NCBI RefSeq assembly: GCF_044810985.1
Contig: NZ_CP085242.1
Span: forward strand, 2,170,001 to 2,234,000
Reading direction: 5' to 3'
DNA from: Marinospirillum sp031581385
Lineage (GTDB): Bacteria > Pseudomonadota > Gammaproteobacteria > Pseudomonadales > Halomonadaceae
DNA: 64,000 bases
The notes below the pieces were generated by a model. It did not search any database. It was given only the letters and a program-made list of their open reading frames with translations, and was not told the origin of the DNA. Positions 8,881 to 17,943 of this stretch are shown one piece after another. Within the stretch, counting starts at the first letter, position 1. Each line of letters begins with the position of its first letter. Made by a program: the position numbers and the translations under genes.

Positions 8881-10260
8881 TTACTTCATGTCCTTGGCTT
8901 TTTCAACCGCTTCTTCAATAGAGCCAACCATGTAGAATGCCTGCTCTGGAAGATGGTCGTAATCACCATTCAGGATACCCTGGAAACCACGGATGGTATC
9001 TTTCAGGGAGACGTATTTACCGGGAGCACCGGTGAATACTTCTGCCACGAAGAAAGGCTGGGACAGGAAGCGCTGAATTTTACGAGCGCGGGCTACTGCC
9101 TGCTTGTCTTCTTCGGACAGTTCATCCATACCCAAAATGGCAATGATGTCTTTCAGTTCTTTATAACGCTGCAGAACTGTCTGTACACCGCGTGCCGTCT
9201 CATAATGCTCGGTACCGATAACCAGTGGATCCAGCTGACGAGAAGTGGAGTCCAGAGGGTCAACAGCCGGGTAAATACCCAGAGAAGCGATATCACGAGA
9301 CAATACCACGGTCGCATCCAGGTGCGAGAAGGTGGTTGCTGGTGAAGGATCGGTCAAGTCATCCGCAGGTACGTAAACGGCCTGTACGGAAGTGATCGAA
9401 CCTGTCTTGGTGGAGGTGATACGCTCCTGCAAAACACCCATCTCTTCCGCCAGGGTAGGCTGATAACCTACAGCAGAAGGCATACGACCCAGCAGGGCTG
9501 ATACTTCGGTACCCGCCAGGGTGTAACGATAGATGTTATCCACGAAGAAGAGGACATCACGACCTTCATCGCGGAATTTCTCCGCCATGGTCAGACCGGT
9601 CAGGGCCACGCGCAGACGGTTGCCGGGAGGCTCGTTCATCTGACCGTAAACCAGGGATACCTTGTCCAGTACGTTGGAGTCCTTCATCTCGTGATAGAAG
9701 TCGTTACCTTCACGAGTACGCTCACCGACACCGGCAAATACGGAGAAACCGCTGTGCTCGATGGCGATGTTACGAATCAACTCCATCATGTTGACGGTTT
9801 TACCCACACCGGCACCACCGAAGAGGCCGACCTTACCACCCTTGGCGAAAGGACAAACCAGATCGATAACCTTGATGCCCGTTTCCAGCAGTTCTACAGA
9901 GCTGGACTGTTCATCATAGCTGGGTGCTTTGCGGTGGATACCCCAACGCTCTTCTTCACCGATAGGACCGGCTTCGTCAATTGGGCGACCCAGTACATCC
10001 ATGATGCGACCCAGAGTCTGGGTGCCCACAGGAACTGAAATGGGTGCCTTGGTGTTATTGGCCACCAGGCCACGCTTGAGGCCCTCAGTGGAGCCCATAG
10101 CAATGCAGCGTACGGTGCCGTCACCGAGCTGCTGCTGTACTTCAAGAATCATTTCGCTACCGTCGACGGTCAGGGCGTCATAGACGTTAGGTACGTCTGC
10201 CCGGTCAAATTCTACGTCGATAACGGCACCGATGATCTGTACGATACGTCCGCTACTCAT
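8881..10260 (-). CDS. atpD: ATP synthase F1 beta subunit
   Basis: Catalytic subunit of F1. I choose the ATG at 10260 (MSSGRIVQIIGAVIDVEF, 459 residues) because GAGGAACC precedes it by 5 nt; the longer frame begins with TTG. Visible motifs are the P-loop GGAGVGKT near residue 150, the catalytic GERTREGNDFY near 185, and the beta-type signature PALAEEMG-like region (PTLAEEMG here). It lies 42 nt after atpG in the operon. Confidence 0.98.
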   Translation of the reverse strand: MSSGRIVQIIGAVIDVEFDRADVPNVYDALTVDGSEMILEVQQQLGDGTVRCIAMGSTEGLKRGLVANNTKAPISVPVGTQTLGRIMDVLGRPIDEAGPIGEEERWGIHRKAPSYDEQSSSVELLETGIKVIDLVCPFAKGGKVGLFGGAGVGKTVNMMELIRNIAIEHSGFSVFAGVGERTREGNDFYHEMKDSNVLDKVSLVYGQMNEPPGNRLRVALTGLTMAEKFRDEGRDVLFFVDNIYRYTLAGTEVSALLGRMPSAVGYQPTLAEEMGVLQERITSTKTGSITSVQAVYVPADDLTDPSPATTFSHLDATVVLSRDIASLGIYPAVDPLDSTSRQLDPLVIGTEHYETARGVQTVLQRYKELKDIIAILGMDELSEEDKQAVARARKIQRFLSQPFFVAEVFTGAPGKYVSLKDTIRGFQGILNGDYDHLPEQAFYMVGSIEEAVEKAKDMK

Positions 10261-10302
10261 CTTGGTTCCTCTCAAACCTGCAAATGAAACCTGCTACCCT
10301 CA

Positions 10303-11172
10303 TCAGATGGCTGCAGCCCCGCCGACTATTTCGGCGATTTCCTGAGTGATTGCTGCCTGACGCGCTTTATTGTAAACAAGCTGCAATTCATCAATAAATT
10401 CGCCCGCATTGTCGGTTGCACTTTTCATGGCAACCATACGTGCCGACTGCTCACAGGCAATGTTTTCAACTACAGCCTGGTAAACCTGGGACTCGATGTA
10501 CCTGACCAGCAAGTTATCCAAAAGATACTTGGCATCAGGTTCATAAAGATAATCCCAACCGCTTACCTTGCTCTGGTCTTGTTCAGCTGTTTCAGCTTCC
10601 AGGGGTAACAGCTGCTGGACGAGCGGCTTTTGAGACATGGTATTAACGAACTCGTTATACACCACAAATAGCCGATCGATCTTACCTTCTTCATAGGCAT
10701 CCAGCATGACCTTGACACTCCCGACCAGTTCACTGGCTTTGGGGGCATCGCCCAGCCCGCTCTTGGCTGCTACCAGATTGCCGCCGTAACGACGGAAAAA
10801 AGTACTCGCCTTGCTGCCGATGGTGCATACATCAATTTCTGCACCTTTATCCTGCCAGGTCATGATGTCTTTCAGGGCTGCCTTGAACAGGTTAATGTTC
10901 AGACCACCACAAAGACCACGATCCGAAGACACGATAATATAGCCTACCCGCTTAACATCACGCTCTTGCATATAAGCATGCTTGTACTCGGGGGTTGACT
11001 CAGCAATGTGACTGACTACTTTTCTGATCTGGTTAGCATAAGGGTGGCTGGCGGCCATGCGATCCTGAGCTCTACGCATTTTAGACGCAGCAACCATTTG
11101 CATGGCGCTGGTAATTTTCTGCGTATTTTTAATACTCCCGATCTGGGAGCGGATCTCTTTTCCGACTGCCAT
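10303..11172 (-). CDS. atpG: ATP synthase F1 gamma subunit
   Basis: Forms the rotating shaft of F1. The start is set at the ATG at 11172 (MAVGKEIRSQIGSIKNTQK, 289 residues, E. coli 287); the extra 22 upstream codons in the open frame are not family-like. Conserved features are the N-terminal coiled-coil helix with KITSAMQMVAASKMRRAQ, the VSSDRGLCGGLN segment, and the C-terminal helix ending RQAAITQEIAEIVGGAAA. It lies between atpA (66 nt) and atpD. Confidence 0.97.
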   Translation of the reverse strand: MAVGKEIRSQIGSIKNTQKITSAMQMVAASKMRRAQDRMAASHPYANQIRKVVSHIAESTPEYKHAYMQERDVKRVGYIIVSSDRGLCGGLNINLFKAALKDIMTWQDKGAEIDVCTIGSKASTFFRRYGGNLVAAKSGLGDAPKASELVGSVKVMLDAYEEGKIDRLFVVYNEFVNTMSQKPLVQQLLPLEAETAEQDQSKVSGWDYLYEPDAKYLLDNLLVRYIESQVYQAVVENIACEQSARMVAMKSATDNAGEFIDELQLVYNKARQAAITQEIAEIVGGAAAI

Positions 11173-11238
11173 ACGCTTTCGCCTTCTTAGCCAACAAGTG
11201 GCAGAGTCAGGGAAGTATTCCTCTCTGACTCCATCCAC

Positions 11239-12783
11239 TTACCAGGACTGGGTGGCCTTAAACTGCTCAACAGCAGATTTGAGGGCCGCTTCGATCTCTT
11301 TACTGAAATCGCCCGTTTCGTTGATCTGTTTCATCAGATCAGCTTGCTCACTGTTCATGTAGCTGTGCAGAGCCTTTTCAAAAGGCAGGATTTCACTGAC
11401 CTTGAGATCATTCAGAAATTCATTTTCTGCAGCGAACAGGGAAACACCCATCTCAGCAATGCTCATGGGGCTGTACTGGTTTTGTTTCATCAACTCAGTA
11501 ACACGCTGACCATGCTCAAGCTGTTTACGGGTCGCTTCATCCAGGTCAGAAGCAAACTGGGAGAAAGCTGCCAGTTCACGATACTGAGCCAGAGCCAGAC
11601 GGATACCGCCACCCAGCTTCTTGATGATCTTGGTCTGGGCAGAACCACCCACACGCGATACCGAAACACCAGCGTTCATTGCAGGACGGATACCGGCATT
11701 GAACTGGGCACTTTCCACAAAGATCTGACCGTCAGTGATGGAAATAACGTTGGTCGGTACGAAAGCCGAAACGTCACCACCCTGGGTTTCAATGATCGGC
11801 AGGGCCGTCAGAGAACCGGTCTGGCCTTTGACTTTGCCATCGGTGAACTTCTCAACAAACTCGGCGTTAACGCGGGATGCACGCTCCAGCAGACGCGAGT
11901 GAAGATAGAAAACATCACCAGGATAGGCTTCACGACCAGGAGGACGCTTGAGCAGCAGGGAAATCTGGCGATACGCCCAGGCCTGCTTGGTCAGGTCATC
12001 ATAAACAATCAGGGCGTCCTGACCGCGGTCACGGAAGTATTCACCCATGGTGCAACCCGCATAAGGAGCCACGAACTGCAGAGCAGCGGCTTCCGAAGCT
12101 GAGGCAACCACCACGATGGTGTGAGCCAGAGCATCATGCTCTTCCAGCTTGCGAACCACGTTGGCAATGGTGGACTGCTTCTGGCCCACGGCAACGTAGA
12201 TACACTTAACACCGGAGTTTTTCTGGTTGATGATGGCATCCACAGCAATGGCTGTTTTACCAATCTGACGGTCACCGATGATCAGCTCACGCTGACCACG
12301 ACCGATCGGCACCATGGCATCCACAGCTTTATAGCCGGTCTGCATGGGCTGATCAACGCCCTGACGCCAGATAACACCGGGTGCCACTTTTTCTACGGCA
12401 TCCGTTTCTTTGGCATCAATCGGGCCTTTGCCATCAATAGGATTACCCAGGGCATCGACGACGCGACCCAGGAGTTCTTCACCAACTGGAACTTCAAGAA
12501 TACGACCTGTACAGCGAGCGGTCTGGCCTTCAGCCAGTCCGAGGTAATCGCCGAGTACGACCACGCCTACAGAGTCACGTTCCAGGTTCAGGGCCATACC
12601 AAAAGCGCCCTGTTCAAATTCAATCATTTCGCCATACATGACATCGCCGAGGCCGTGAACTTTCACGATACCGTCAGCCACGCTCACGATGGTGCCCTCG
12701 TTTTGGGCTTTCGAAGTGACATCCAAGTTACCGATGCGCTTCTTGATAATGTCACTGATCTCGGATGGATTCAGTTGCTGCAT
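11239..12783 (-). CDS. atpA: ATP synthase F1 alpha subunit
   Basis: Non-catalytic nucleotide-binding subunit of the F1 hexamer. The 514 residues have the P-loop GDRQIGKTA near 170, the family start MQQLNPSEISDIIKKRI, and the alpha/beta signature near PAMNAGVSVSRVG around residue 365. The conserved Arg of the VSRVGGSAQ segment, which reaches into the beta active site, is present. It lies 16 nt after atpH. Confidence 0.98.
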   Translation of the reverse strand: MQQLNPSEISDIIKKRIGNLDVTSKAQNEGTIVSVADGIVKVHGLGDVMYGEMIEFEQGAFGMALNLERDSVGVVVLGDYLGLAEGQTARCTGRILEVPVGEELLGRVVDALGNPIDGKGPIDAKETDAVEKVAPGVIWRQGVDQPMQTGYKAVDAMVPIGRGQRELIIGDRQIGKTAIAVDAIINQKNSGVKCIYVAVGQKQSTIANVVRKLEEHDALAHTIVVVASASEAAALQFVAPYAGCTMGEYFRDRGQDALIVYDDLTKQAWAYRQISLLLKRPPGREAYPGDVFYLHSRLLERASRVNAEFVEKFTDGKVKGQTGSLTALPIIETQGGDVSAFVPTNVISITDGQIFVESAQFNAGIRPAMNAGVSVSRVGGSAQTKIIKKLGGGIRLALAQYRELAAFSQFASDLDEATRKQLEHGQRVTELMKQNQYSPMSIAEMGVSLFAAENEFLNDLKVSEILPFEKALHSYMNSEQADLMKQINETGDFSKEIEAALKSAVEQFKATQSW

Positions 12784-12799
12784 GCCTTGTCCCTCAAAA

Positions 12800-13336
12800 T
12801 CAGGATTTCAATGACTCGGCCAGTTTCGCGAGCTTGCCGCGAATCGAGCCATCGATCACCAGGTCACCGGTGCGAATTACAACACCGCCTATGAGACGCT
12901 TGTCGATAACTACCTTGAGGCTAACCTCACGGTCGAGTCGCTTGCGCAGTGCATCTACCAACAGCTGTTGCTGTTCAGCATTGATTTCAAAAGCAGAGGT
13001 GATTTCAGCTTCAACTGATTTTTCCTGTTCTGCCTTGAATGCCTCGTAGATTTCGGCAATTACCGGAATCAGGGGTAAACGATCTTTTTCACTCAGTAAC
13101 AGGATAAAATTACGGCCCTTGTCATCGATTTTTGCTTTGCAAATCTCGACCAGAATTTCCGCTTTATCCTGATTACCCAATGAAGGGTTTTTCAGTAGCT
13201 GAGCAACTTCCTGATTGGAAGCTGCTTCCGCAACTAACCCCAGCATTGCTGACCAGTCAGCCAGCTTGCCTTCACTTAATGCAAACTCAAAGGCGGCCTT
13301 CGCATAAGGCCTGGCGAGTGTGTTCTTGTCAGCCAT
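12800..13336 (-). CDS. atpH: ATP synthase F1 delta subunit
   Basis: Joins the top of F1 to the peripheral b stalk. The 178 residues begin with a typical helical N domain (ARPYAKAAFEFAL at about 8-20) and end with the family C-terminal signature region (VIRTGDLVIDGSIRGKLAKL near 150-170). It is 12 nt after atpF and 16 nt before atpA in the conserved order. Confidence 0.97.
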   Translation of the reverse strand: MADKNTLARPYAKAAFEFALSEGKLADWSAMLGLVAEAASNQEVAQLLKNPSLGNQDKAEILVEICKAKIDDKGRNFILLLSEKDRLPLIPVIAEIYEAFKAEQEKSVEAEITSAFEINAEQQQLLVDALRKRLDREVSLKVVIDKRLIGGVVIRTGDLVIDGSIRGKLAKLAESLKS

Positions 13337-13348
13337 CGGACACCTCGC

Positions 13349-13819
13349 TTAAAGTTGTTTGGCGAGTTTGTCGACCAGCTCGCTATGTGCCTTCTCATCA
13401 ACTGAGCTTTCGAGGATTTTTTCAGCACCCTCAAGGATCAGGTTCGACATCTGATCGCGCAGTTCATCCTTGGCACGGTTGACCTCTTGACTGATTTCAC
13501 CCTTTGCAGCTTCAACCAGGCGTTCGCCTTCAGTTTTAGCCTGCTCTTTGGCTTCTTCAATCAAAAGCGTAGCCCGTTTGTTGGCCTGCTCCAGAATCTG
13601 GGCAGACTGATCCTTGGCTTCGCGCAGTGTCTGGCTGGCTTTTTCTTGTGCCAGTTCCAGATCACGCTGAGCGCGGCTGGCTGAATCCAGACCTTCCGCT
13701 ATCTTTTTCTGACGTTCGCGCATGGCTTCGGCTATGGGGGGCCAAACATACTTCATGCAGAACCAGACAAAGAGAGCGAAGGCTATCGACTGACCCAGAA
13801 TGGTCAAATTCATATTCAT
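13349..13819 (-). CDS. atpF: ATP synthase F0 b subunit
   Basis: Peripheral stalk. The 156-residue protein has one N-terminal membrane helix (about 5-25, LTILGQSIAFALFVWFCMKYV) and then a long charged coiled coil that dimerises and binds delta. Start choice is between ATG at 13819 and a second ATG two codons later; AAAGG about 10 nt upstream suits the first. It follows atpE by 80 nt. Confidence 0.96.
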   Translation of the reverse strand: MNMNLTILGQSIAFALFVWFCMKYVWPPIAEAMRERQKKIAEGLDSASRAQRDLELAQEKASQTLREAKDQSAQILEQANKRATLLIEEAKEQAKTEGERLVEAAKGEISQEVNRAKDELRDQMSNLILEGAEKILESSVDEKAHSELVDKLAKQL

Positions 13820-13899
13820 AGCGCTGTACCTTTTGCCTTTTCGTTGCGGTGGTTAGTAAAGCAAAGGCCGGGGAAACCCGACCTCAAGCTAAAGCAACC

Positions 13900-14127
13900 T
13901 TAACCGGCGACTACGAAAATCAGGTACATCGCGATACCTACACCGATCATCGGTACGGCATCCAGCAGACCAGCCATCAGGAAGGTCTTGGTTTGCAACT
14001 GGGCGCCCAGTTCAGGCTGGCGTGCTGTGGATTCCAGCAGCTTGCCACCCAGCAAAGCAAAACCAATGCCAGTGCCCAGTGCACCCAGACCGATCATCAG
14101 TGATGCAGCAATGTAAATGAGTTCCAT
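13900..14127 (-). CDS. atpE: ATP synthase F0 c subunit
   Basis: Ring-forming proteolipid that carries ions across the membrane. The 75 residues form two membrane helices joined by the polar loop ARQPEL. The ion-binding acid is Asp56 in LLDAVPMIG. The Na+-type ligand pattern is not seen, which suggests proton coupling. An AGGAG ribosome site 5 nt before ATG is among the strongest in the operon, and the mRNA upstream carries a stable hairpin, both in line with the need for many c copies per complex. Confidence 0.98.
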   Translation of the reverse strand: MELIYIAASLMIGLGALGTGIGFALLGGKLLESTARQPELGAQLQTKTFLMAGLLDAVPMIGVGIAMYLIFVVAG

Positions 14128-14193
14128 GAGTTACTCCTAAGTTACTAAGGTTGGTTGAAGGTGAGTTAAGGTTAAGTTTACTGCTAAAGTTCA

Positions 14194-14220
14194 CCCTCCT
14201 GCACTTCAGGTGCAGAAGGG
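14194..14220 (-). promoter_or_regulatory. Stable hairpin in the atpB-atpE spacer
   Basis: Arms CCCTCCTGCAC (14194-14204) and GTGCAGAAGGG (14210-14220) pair over 11 positions with one mismatch around a 5-base loop. It lies in the 104-nt spacer between the atpB stop and the atpE start and has no T tract, so it is not a terminator. By analogy with the E. coli atpE leader it may stabilise or shape the mRNA upstream of the highly translated c-subunit gene; that role is inferred. Confidence 0.55.
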
Positions 14221-14231
14221 CAGGTTACTGC

Positions 14232-15068
14232 TTAATGATCTTCGTGGGCTGCACTCAGATAAACAATGGTCAGCACCATGAAGATAAAGGCCTGCAAAGG
14301 AATGACCAGCAGGTGGAAAACGGCCCAGATCCACTGCATCCCCAGACCCAGAATACCCATGATCCAGCCAGCGCCAAAAGTCAGGGCGATCAGGATAAAA
14401 ACCACTTCACCGGCGTACATGTTACCGAACAGACGCAGTGCCAGGCTGATGGGCTTGGTCACCAGACCGATCAATTCCAGAACCAAGTTGACCGGAATGA
14501 ACAACCAGTGATTGAAAGGGGTGAAGGAAAGCTCCTTGGTAAAACCGCCAATACCCTTGACTTTGACACTGTAGAAGATAATCAGCAGGAAAACACCCAG
14601 TGACATACCAAAAGTGGCATTGGGGTCAGCAGTAGGTACTATTTTGAAGTAGTTGACCAGGCCGGTAGCCATCGCCAGCTCAGGAATCCAATCCACAGGC
14701 AGCCACTTGAGGCTGTTCATCAGGAATATCCAGACAAAAATAGTCAGTGCCAGAGGTGCTATCAGGGGGTTTCTGCCATGAAAGGTTTCCTTGACCAGGT
14801 TATCGACAAAATCCATTGTCATTTCCACAAAGTTCTGCAAGCTACCTGGCACACCGCTGGTGACAGAATTGGCTGCTTTTTTGAAGATAAACAGGAAAAA
14901 AAGACCACTCAGAATTGACCAAAGCATAGTATCAACATGGATCGCCATAAAGCCCATTTCATTGGCTTGACTGCTTTTTTCAGCCAGCATCCATCCCATC
15001 TCAGGGTGTTTGCCAAAGGTCAGGTTTGAAAGGTGGTGCTGTATATACTCTACAGGTGTATCTGCCAT
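14232..15068 (-). CDS. atpB: ATP synthase F0 a subunit
   Basis: Membrane stator that provides the proton half-channels. The start is the ATG at 15068 (MADTPVEYIQHHLSNL, 278 residues); 30 upstream codons open in frame overlap atpI and are not family-like. The essential Arg is in SLALRLFGNMYAGE, and the C-terminal helices near GLGMQWIWAVFHLLVIPLQ also match. About five to six membrane helices are visible. It starts 2 nt after the atpI stop, so the two are coupled. Confidence 0.97.
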   Translation of the reverse strand: MADTPVEYIQHHLSNLTFGKHPEMGWMLAEKSSQANEMGFMAIHVDTMLWSILSGLFFLFIFKKAANSVTSGVPGSLQNFVEMTMDFVDNLVKETFHGRNPLIAPLALTIFVWIFLMNSLKWLPVDWIPELAMATGLVNYFKIVPTADPNATFGMSLGVFLLIIFYSVKVKGIGGFTKELSFTPFNHWLFIPVNLVLELIGLVTKPISLALRLFGNMYAGEVVFILIALTFGAGWIMGILGLGMQWIWAVFHLLVIPLQAFIFMVLTIVYLSAAHEDH

Positions 15069-15070
15069 GA

Positions 15071-15466
15071 TCAGCCTCGATCTGTTGGGCGGTTGACTTT
15101 CATCTGCATCAGCCAGGGTGCCAGCCAATGTACCGAAAGTACCGCTATGTAAGCACATAAAAGGGAAATTGGGTTTGAAGGTTGCACTCCGACAAAAATC
15201 AGAGCAAAGAGAACAACGGTCAAACCAAACTTTAAAGTGGCACCGACCAACAGCAGCAATACGGTGTCATTAATGCGTCTTGCGCCTCGATACCAGTAAG
15301 CAAACAAACTGAAAACACTCTGGGGAATCAAGACAAGCATTCCACCCAGCAGCGCTGAAAAGCCACTGTCCGGCCAGAAAATTTCGGCTATCAAAGCGAC
15401 CAGCAGGCTGACCAATCCTTGAGTCATCAGGAGCCTTTTGACGGGCGGAAGGGGTAAAGCTGCCAT
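15071..15466 (-). CDS. atpI: ATP synthase assembly/accessory protein I
   Basis: Small four-helix membrane protein at the head of the operon, implicated in c-ring assembly and Mg2+ handling; usually not essential. The 131 residues contain hydrophobic stretches near 15-30, 35-55, 70-95 and 100-120. Sequence conservation in this family is low, so the call leans on size, topology and position as first gene before atpB. The operon promoter lies about 60 nt upstream. Confidence 0.9.
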   Translation of the reverse strand: MAALPLPPVKRLLMTQGLVSLLVALIAEIFWPDSGFSALLGGMLVLIPQSVFSLFAYWYRGARRINDTVLLLLVGATLKFGLTVVLFALIFVGVQPSNPISLLCAYIAVLSVHWLAPWLMQMKVNRPTDRG

Positions 15467-15524
15467 TTACCTCAGGTATCCTGTCGCTGGATTGTTTTTA
15501 GTTGCTGCTTTTTAAACCTGTGGG

Positions 15525-15553
15525 ATTATAGAGATTTAACCAGTCCGCTTCAA
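15525..15553 (-). promoter_or_regulatory. Sigma-70 promoter of the atp operon
   Basis: On the minus strand TTGAAG (15553-15548) and a perfect TATAAT (15530-15525) are separated by exactly 17 nt. Transcription would start near 15518, giving a leader of about 50 nt before atpI. This is one of the best promoter matches in the window and suits a highly expressed operon. Confidence 0.75.
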
Positions 15554-15593
15554 GGAGAACCCGTACTGATAGCGGCCTTCTCATACCAAGGTG

Positions 15594-16496
15594 TTACTTC
15601 AGGTGCCGCAGGATTCCATCCAGCTCAGCCAGACTGGTGTAGCGAATTTCCAGTTTCCCCTTGCCCTTGGGGGAGTGCTGTATTTTCACCGCTGCCCCGA
15701 GGCTTGCCTGCAATTGCTGTTCCAGGCGGCGGATATCAGGATCCTGGGGGGCCTTGGCAGGTGCTGCTTCCGGGGTTTCCAGAAGTTTGCGCACCAAGGC
15801 TTCCGTTTGACGAACCGACATGCCCTTGGCAACAACCTGACGAGCAGCCTCCAGCTGTTTGTTTTCATCCAGACTCAAGAGTGCCCGCGCGTGACCCATT
15901 TCCAGGTCACCATGTTCCAACAGGCGTCTTACATCTTTATGAAGGTTCAACAACCTCAGCAAATTGGTAATCGAGCTGCGTGATTTACCAACTGCTTCAG
16001 CCACCTGTTGCTGGGTCAGTTCAAATTCTTTCTGTAAGCGCTGCAAAGCAAGTGCTTCTTCCAGAGGATTGAGGTCTTCGCGCTGCAGGTTTTCAATCAG
16101 GGCCAGGGCAATCACATCACGGTCGCTGACATCCCGAACCAGAGCCGGTATGAATTCCAGTTCAGCCAACTGGGCCGCACGCCAGCGTCTTTCCCCGGCA
16201 ATAATTTCAAATTCGGTTCCTGTAGGGCGAACCACCACCGGCTGCATGATGCCTTGCTGGCGAATGGAAGCGGCCAGCTCTTCCAGAGCTTCAGGGTGCA
16301 TATCCCGGCGCGGCTGATAGCGCCCAGGCCGGAGTTTCTCAATGGGCAGCTTTTTCAGTTCACCTTCCACCGCCTGCCTGGGTGTCATTTCCGGAGCAGA
16401 GGCAGTATTTGCGTCCACTTCCGCCGGTTCCGGGTTGGCAGCCCCCAGAAGAGCATCCAGTCCCCGTCCCAAACCACGTTTTTTTGCTGGAGTCAT
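15594..16496 (-). CDS. parB: Chromosome-partitioning protein ParB
   Basis: Binds parS near the origin, spreads along DNA as a CTP-dependent clamp, and works with ParA to segregate new origins. The 300 residues show the typical start KKRGLGRGLDALLG, the ParB/Srx CTPase region with AGERRWRAAQLAEL near 115, and a helix-turn-helix near 155-180 (LTQQQVAEAVGKSRSSITN). A C-terminal dimer domain ends the protein. It lies 18 nt after parA in the mnmG-rsmG-parA-parB group; its likely targets are the two sites in recF. Confidence 0.97.
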   Translation of the reverse strand: MTPAKKRGLGRGLDALLGAANPEPAEVDANTASAPEMTPRQAVEGELKKLPIEKLRPGRYQPRRDMHPEALEELAASIRQQGIMQPVVVRPTGTEFEIIAGERRWRAAQLAELEFIPALVRDVSDRDVIALALIENLQREDLNPLEEALALQRLQKEFELTQQQVAEAVGKSRSSITNLLRLLNLHKDVRRLLEHGDLEMGHARALLSLDENKQLEAARQVVAKGMSVRQTEALVRKLLETPEAAPAKAPQDPDIRRLEQQLQASLGAAVKIQHSPKGKGKLEIRYTSLAELDGILRHLK

Positions 16497-16514
16497 AATC
16501 TGTAATAAATTGAA

Positions 16515-17291
16515 TTATTGGGTTTTGGCGCTGGATCTGCGCAGGATTTCTCCAGCCAAGGCAAGATAAGCCAGGCTGCCCTTGGATTTTGCATCATAAG
16601 TCAGTACGGGCATGCCATAACTGGGTGCTTCGGCAAGCCGGACATTACGCGGAATCACGGTACCAAAAACCTGATCCTTAAAATAATCGGTCAACTGCAT
16701 GGAAACATCCCGCGTCAAACTGTTGCGGGGATCATACATGGTGCGCAGGATGCCCGTCACTTCCAAACCGGGATTGACCGAACCGGCCACACGTTTGAGG
16801 GTTTCCAGAAGAGAAGTCAAACCTTCCAGTGCATAGTATTCACACTGTACAGGAACCAGAACACCTCTGGCGGCCGTCAAGGCATTAATGGTCAGAAGAT
16901 TCAGGGAGGGTGGGCAGTCGATCAGGATAAAATCATATTCATGCTTGATGGGTTCCAGAGCTTCTGCCAGGCGTCTTTCCCTGCGTGACTGATCAATCAG
17001 GTTGACCTCGGCACCGGCCAGATCAACGTTGGCAGGTAAAAGATCGTAGGCTGCTGGGTCGGTGGTGAGGCGGGCCGAAGCAATATCGGTATCCCCCATC
17101 AACACATCATAAACAGAAAGTTTGAGGTCTTTTTTGTTGATTCCACTGCCCAGGGTGGCATGCCCTTGAGGATCCATGTCCACCAGCAATACCTTGCGCT
17201 TGGTGGCAACCAGTGAGGCTGCCAGGTTGACACAGGTGGTGGTTTTTCCGACCCCGCCTTTTTGGTTGGTCACTGCATAAATCTTGGTCAC
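16515..17291 (-). CDS. parA: Chromosome-partitioning ATPase ParA
   Basis: Deviant Walker ATPase that forms a nucleoid-bound gradient followed by ParB-parS complexes. The 258 residues carry NQKGGVGKTTTCVNLA at about 8-23 with the signature Lys, the Walker A' region VDMDPQGHATLGSG near 40, and DCPPSLNLLTINAL near 125. The start is GTG, with AAGGA 6 nt upstream. It begins 4 nt after the rsmG stop. Confidence 0.97.
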   Translation of the reverse strand: MTKIYAVTNQKGGVGKTTTCVNLAASLVATKRKVLLVDMDPQGHATLGSGINKKDLKLSVYDVLMGDTDIASARLTTDPAAYDLLPANVDLAGAEVNLIDQSRRERRLAEALEPIKHEYDFILIDCPPSLNLLTINALTAARGVLVPVQCEYYALEGLTSLLETLKRVAGSVNPGLEVTGILRTMYDPRNSLTRDVSMQLTDYFKDQVFGTVIPRNVRLAEAPSYGMPVLTYDAKSKGSLAYLALAGEILRRSSAKTQ

Positions 17292-17295
17292 AGCT

Positions 17296-17943
17296 TTATC
17301 CTTTTTCTGTTTGCCTTTGAAGTATCAACAGATGACGCTGCCCCTCCTGACCGGGTACTTCCAGAGCGTGGCTTGTCAACAAGCCAAAACCCTTGGGTAA
17401 TTCTTGCAACTCCTGGTGGGGATATTGTCCTTTCATGGCCAGCCAGCGTGCATCATCGGTTGCCAGAGATGATGTCAGATTCACAAAGTCCTTCAGACTA
17501 GCAAAGGCTCGACTGACCAACTGTTGGCTTCTTGTAGCCGGATGAAAGTTTTCCACACGGGTTTGATGGACTTCAAGATTGTCCAGGCCCAGCGCTGCCT
17601 TGACCTGAAATTGAAAGCGCGTTTTTTTTCCGTTGGAATCCAGTGAGTTAACCTGTAAATCTGGGCAAAGAATGGCCAAGGGAATTCCGGGAAGACCGGC
17701 ACCTGAACCCACATCCGTAATCTCAGGCTGTTTAACATAAGGCAGCAAGGCCAGGCTGTCCAGCAGGTGACGTTTGACCATTTGCAGAGGATCGCGCACC
17801 GCCGTCAAATTATAGGCCTGATTCCATTTGATCAGTAGCAGCAAATAATCCAGTAGCTGCTGCTTCTGCTGGGAGGTGGCAGCCACCTCCAGCGATTGCA
17901 GGCCTTGATCAAGGTGAGTTTGCAAGTCTTGGGGTAGTGTCAT
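17296..17943 (-). CDS. rsmG: 16S rRNA (guanine527-N7)-methyltransferase
   Basis: Methylates G527 in the 530 loop of 16S rRNA using S-adenosylmethionine; its loss gives low-level streptomycin resistance in other bacteria. The 215 residues contain the SAM motif DVGSGAGLPGIPLAI near 77-91 and the segment SRAFASLKDFV near 145. The start ATG overlaps the mnmG stop as ATGA. Confidence 0.96.
   Translation of the reverse strand: MTLPQDLQTHLDQGLQSLEVAATSQQKQQLLDYLLLLIKWNQAYNLTAVRDPLQMVKRHLLDSLALLPYVKQPEITDVGSGAGLPGIPLAILCPDLQVNSLDSNGKKTRFQFQVKAALGLDNLEVHQTRVENFHPATRSQQLVSRAFASLKDFVNLTSSLATDDARWLAMKGQYPHQELQELPKGFGLLTSHALEVPGQEGQRHLLILQRQTEKG

Noticed and set aside
15554..15593. Terminator after parB
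   Set aside because: Only GAGAA/TTCTC with an 18-base loop and no T tract; too weak.
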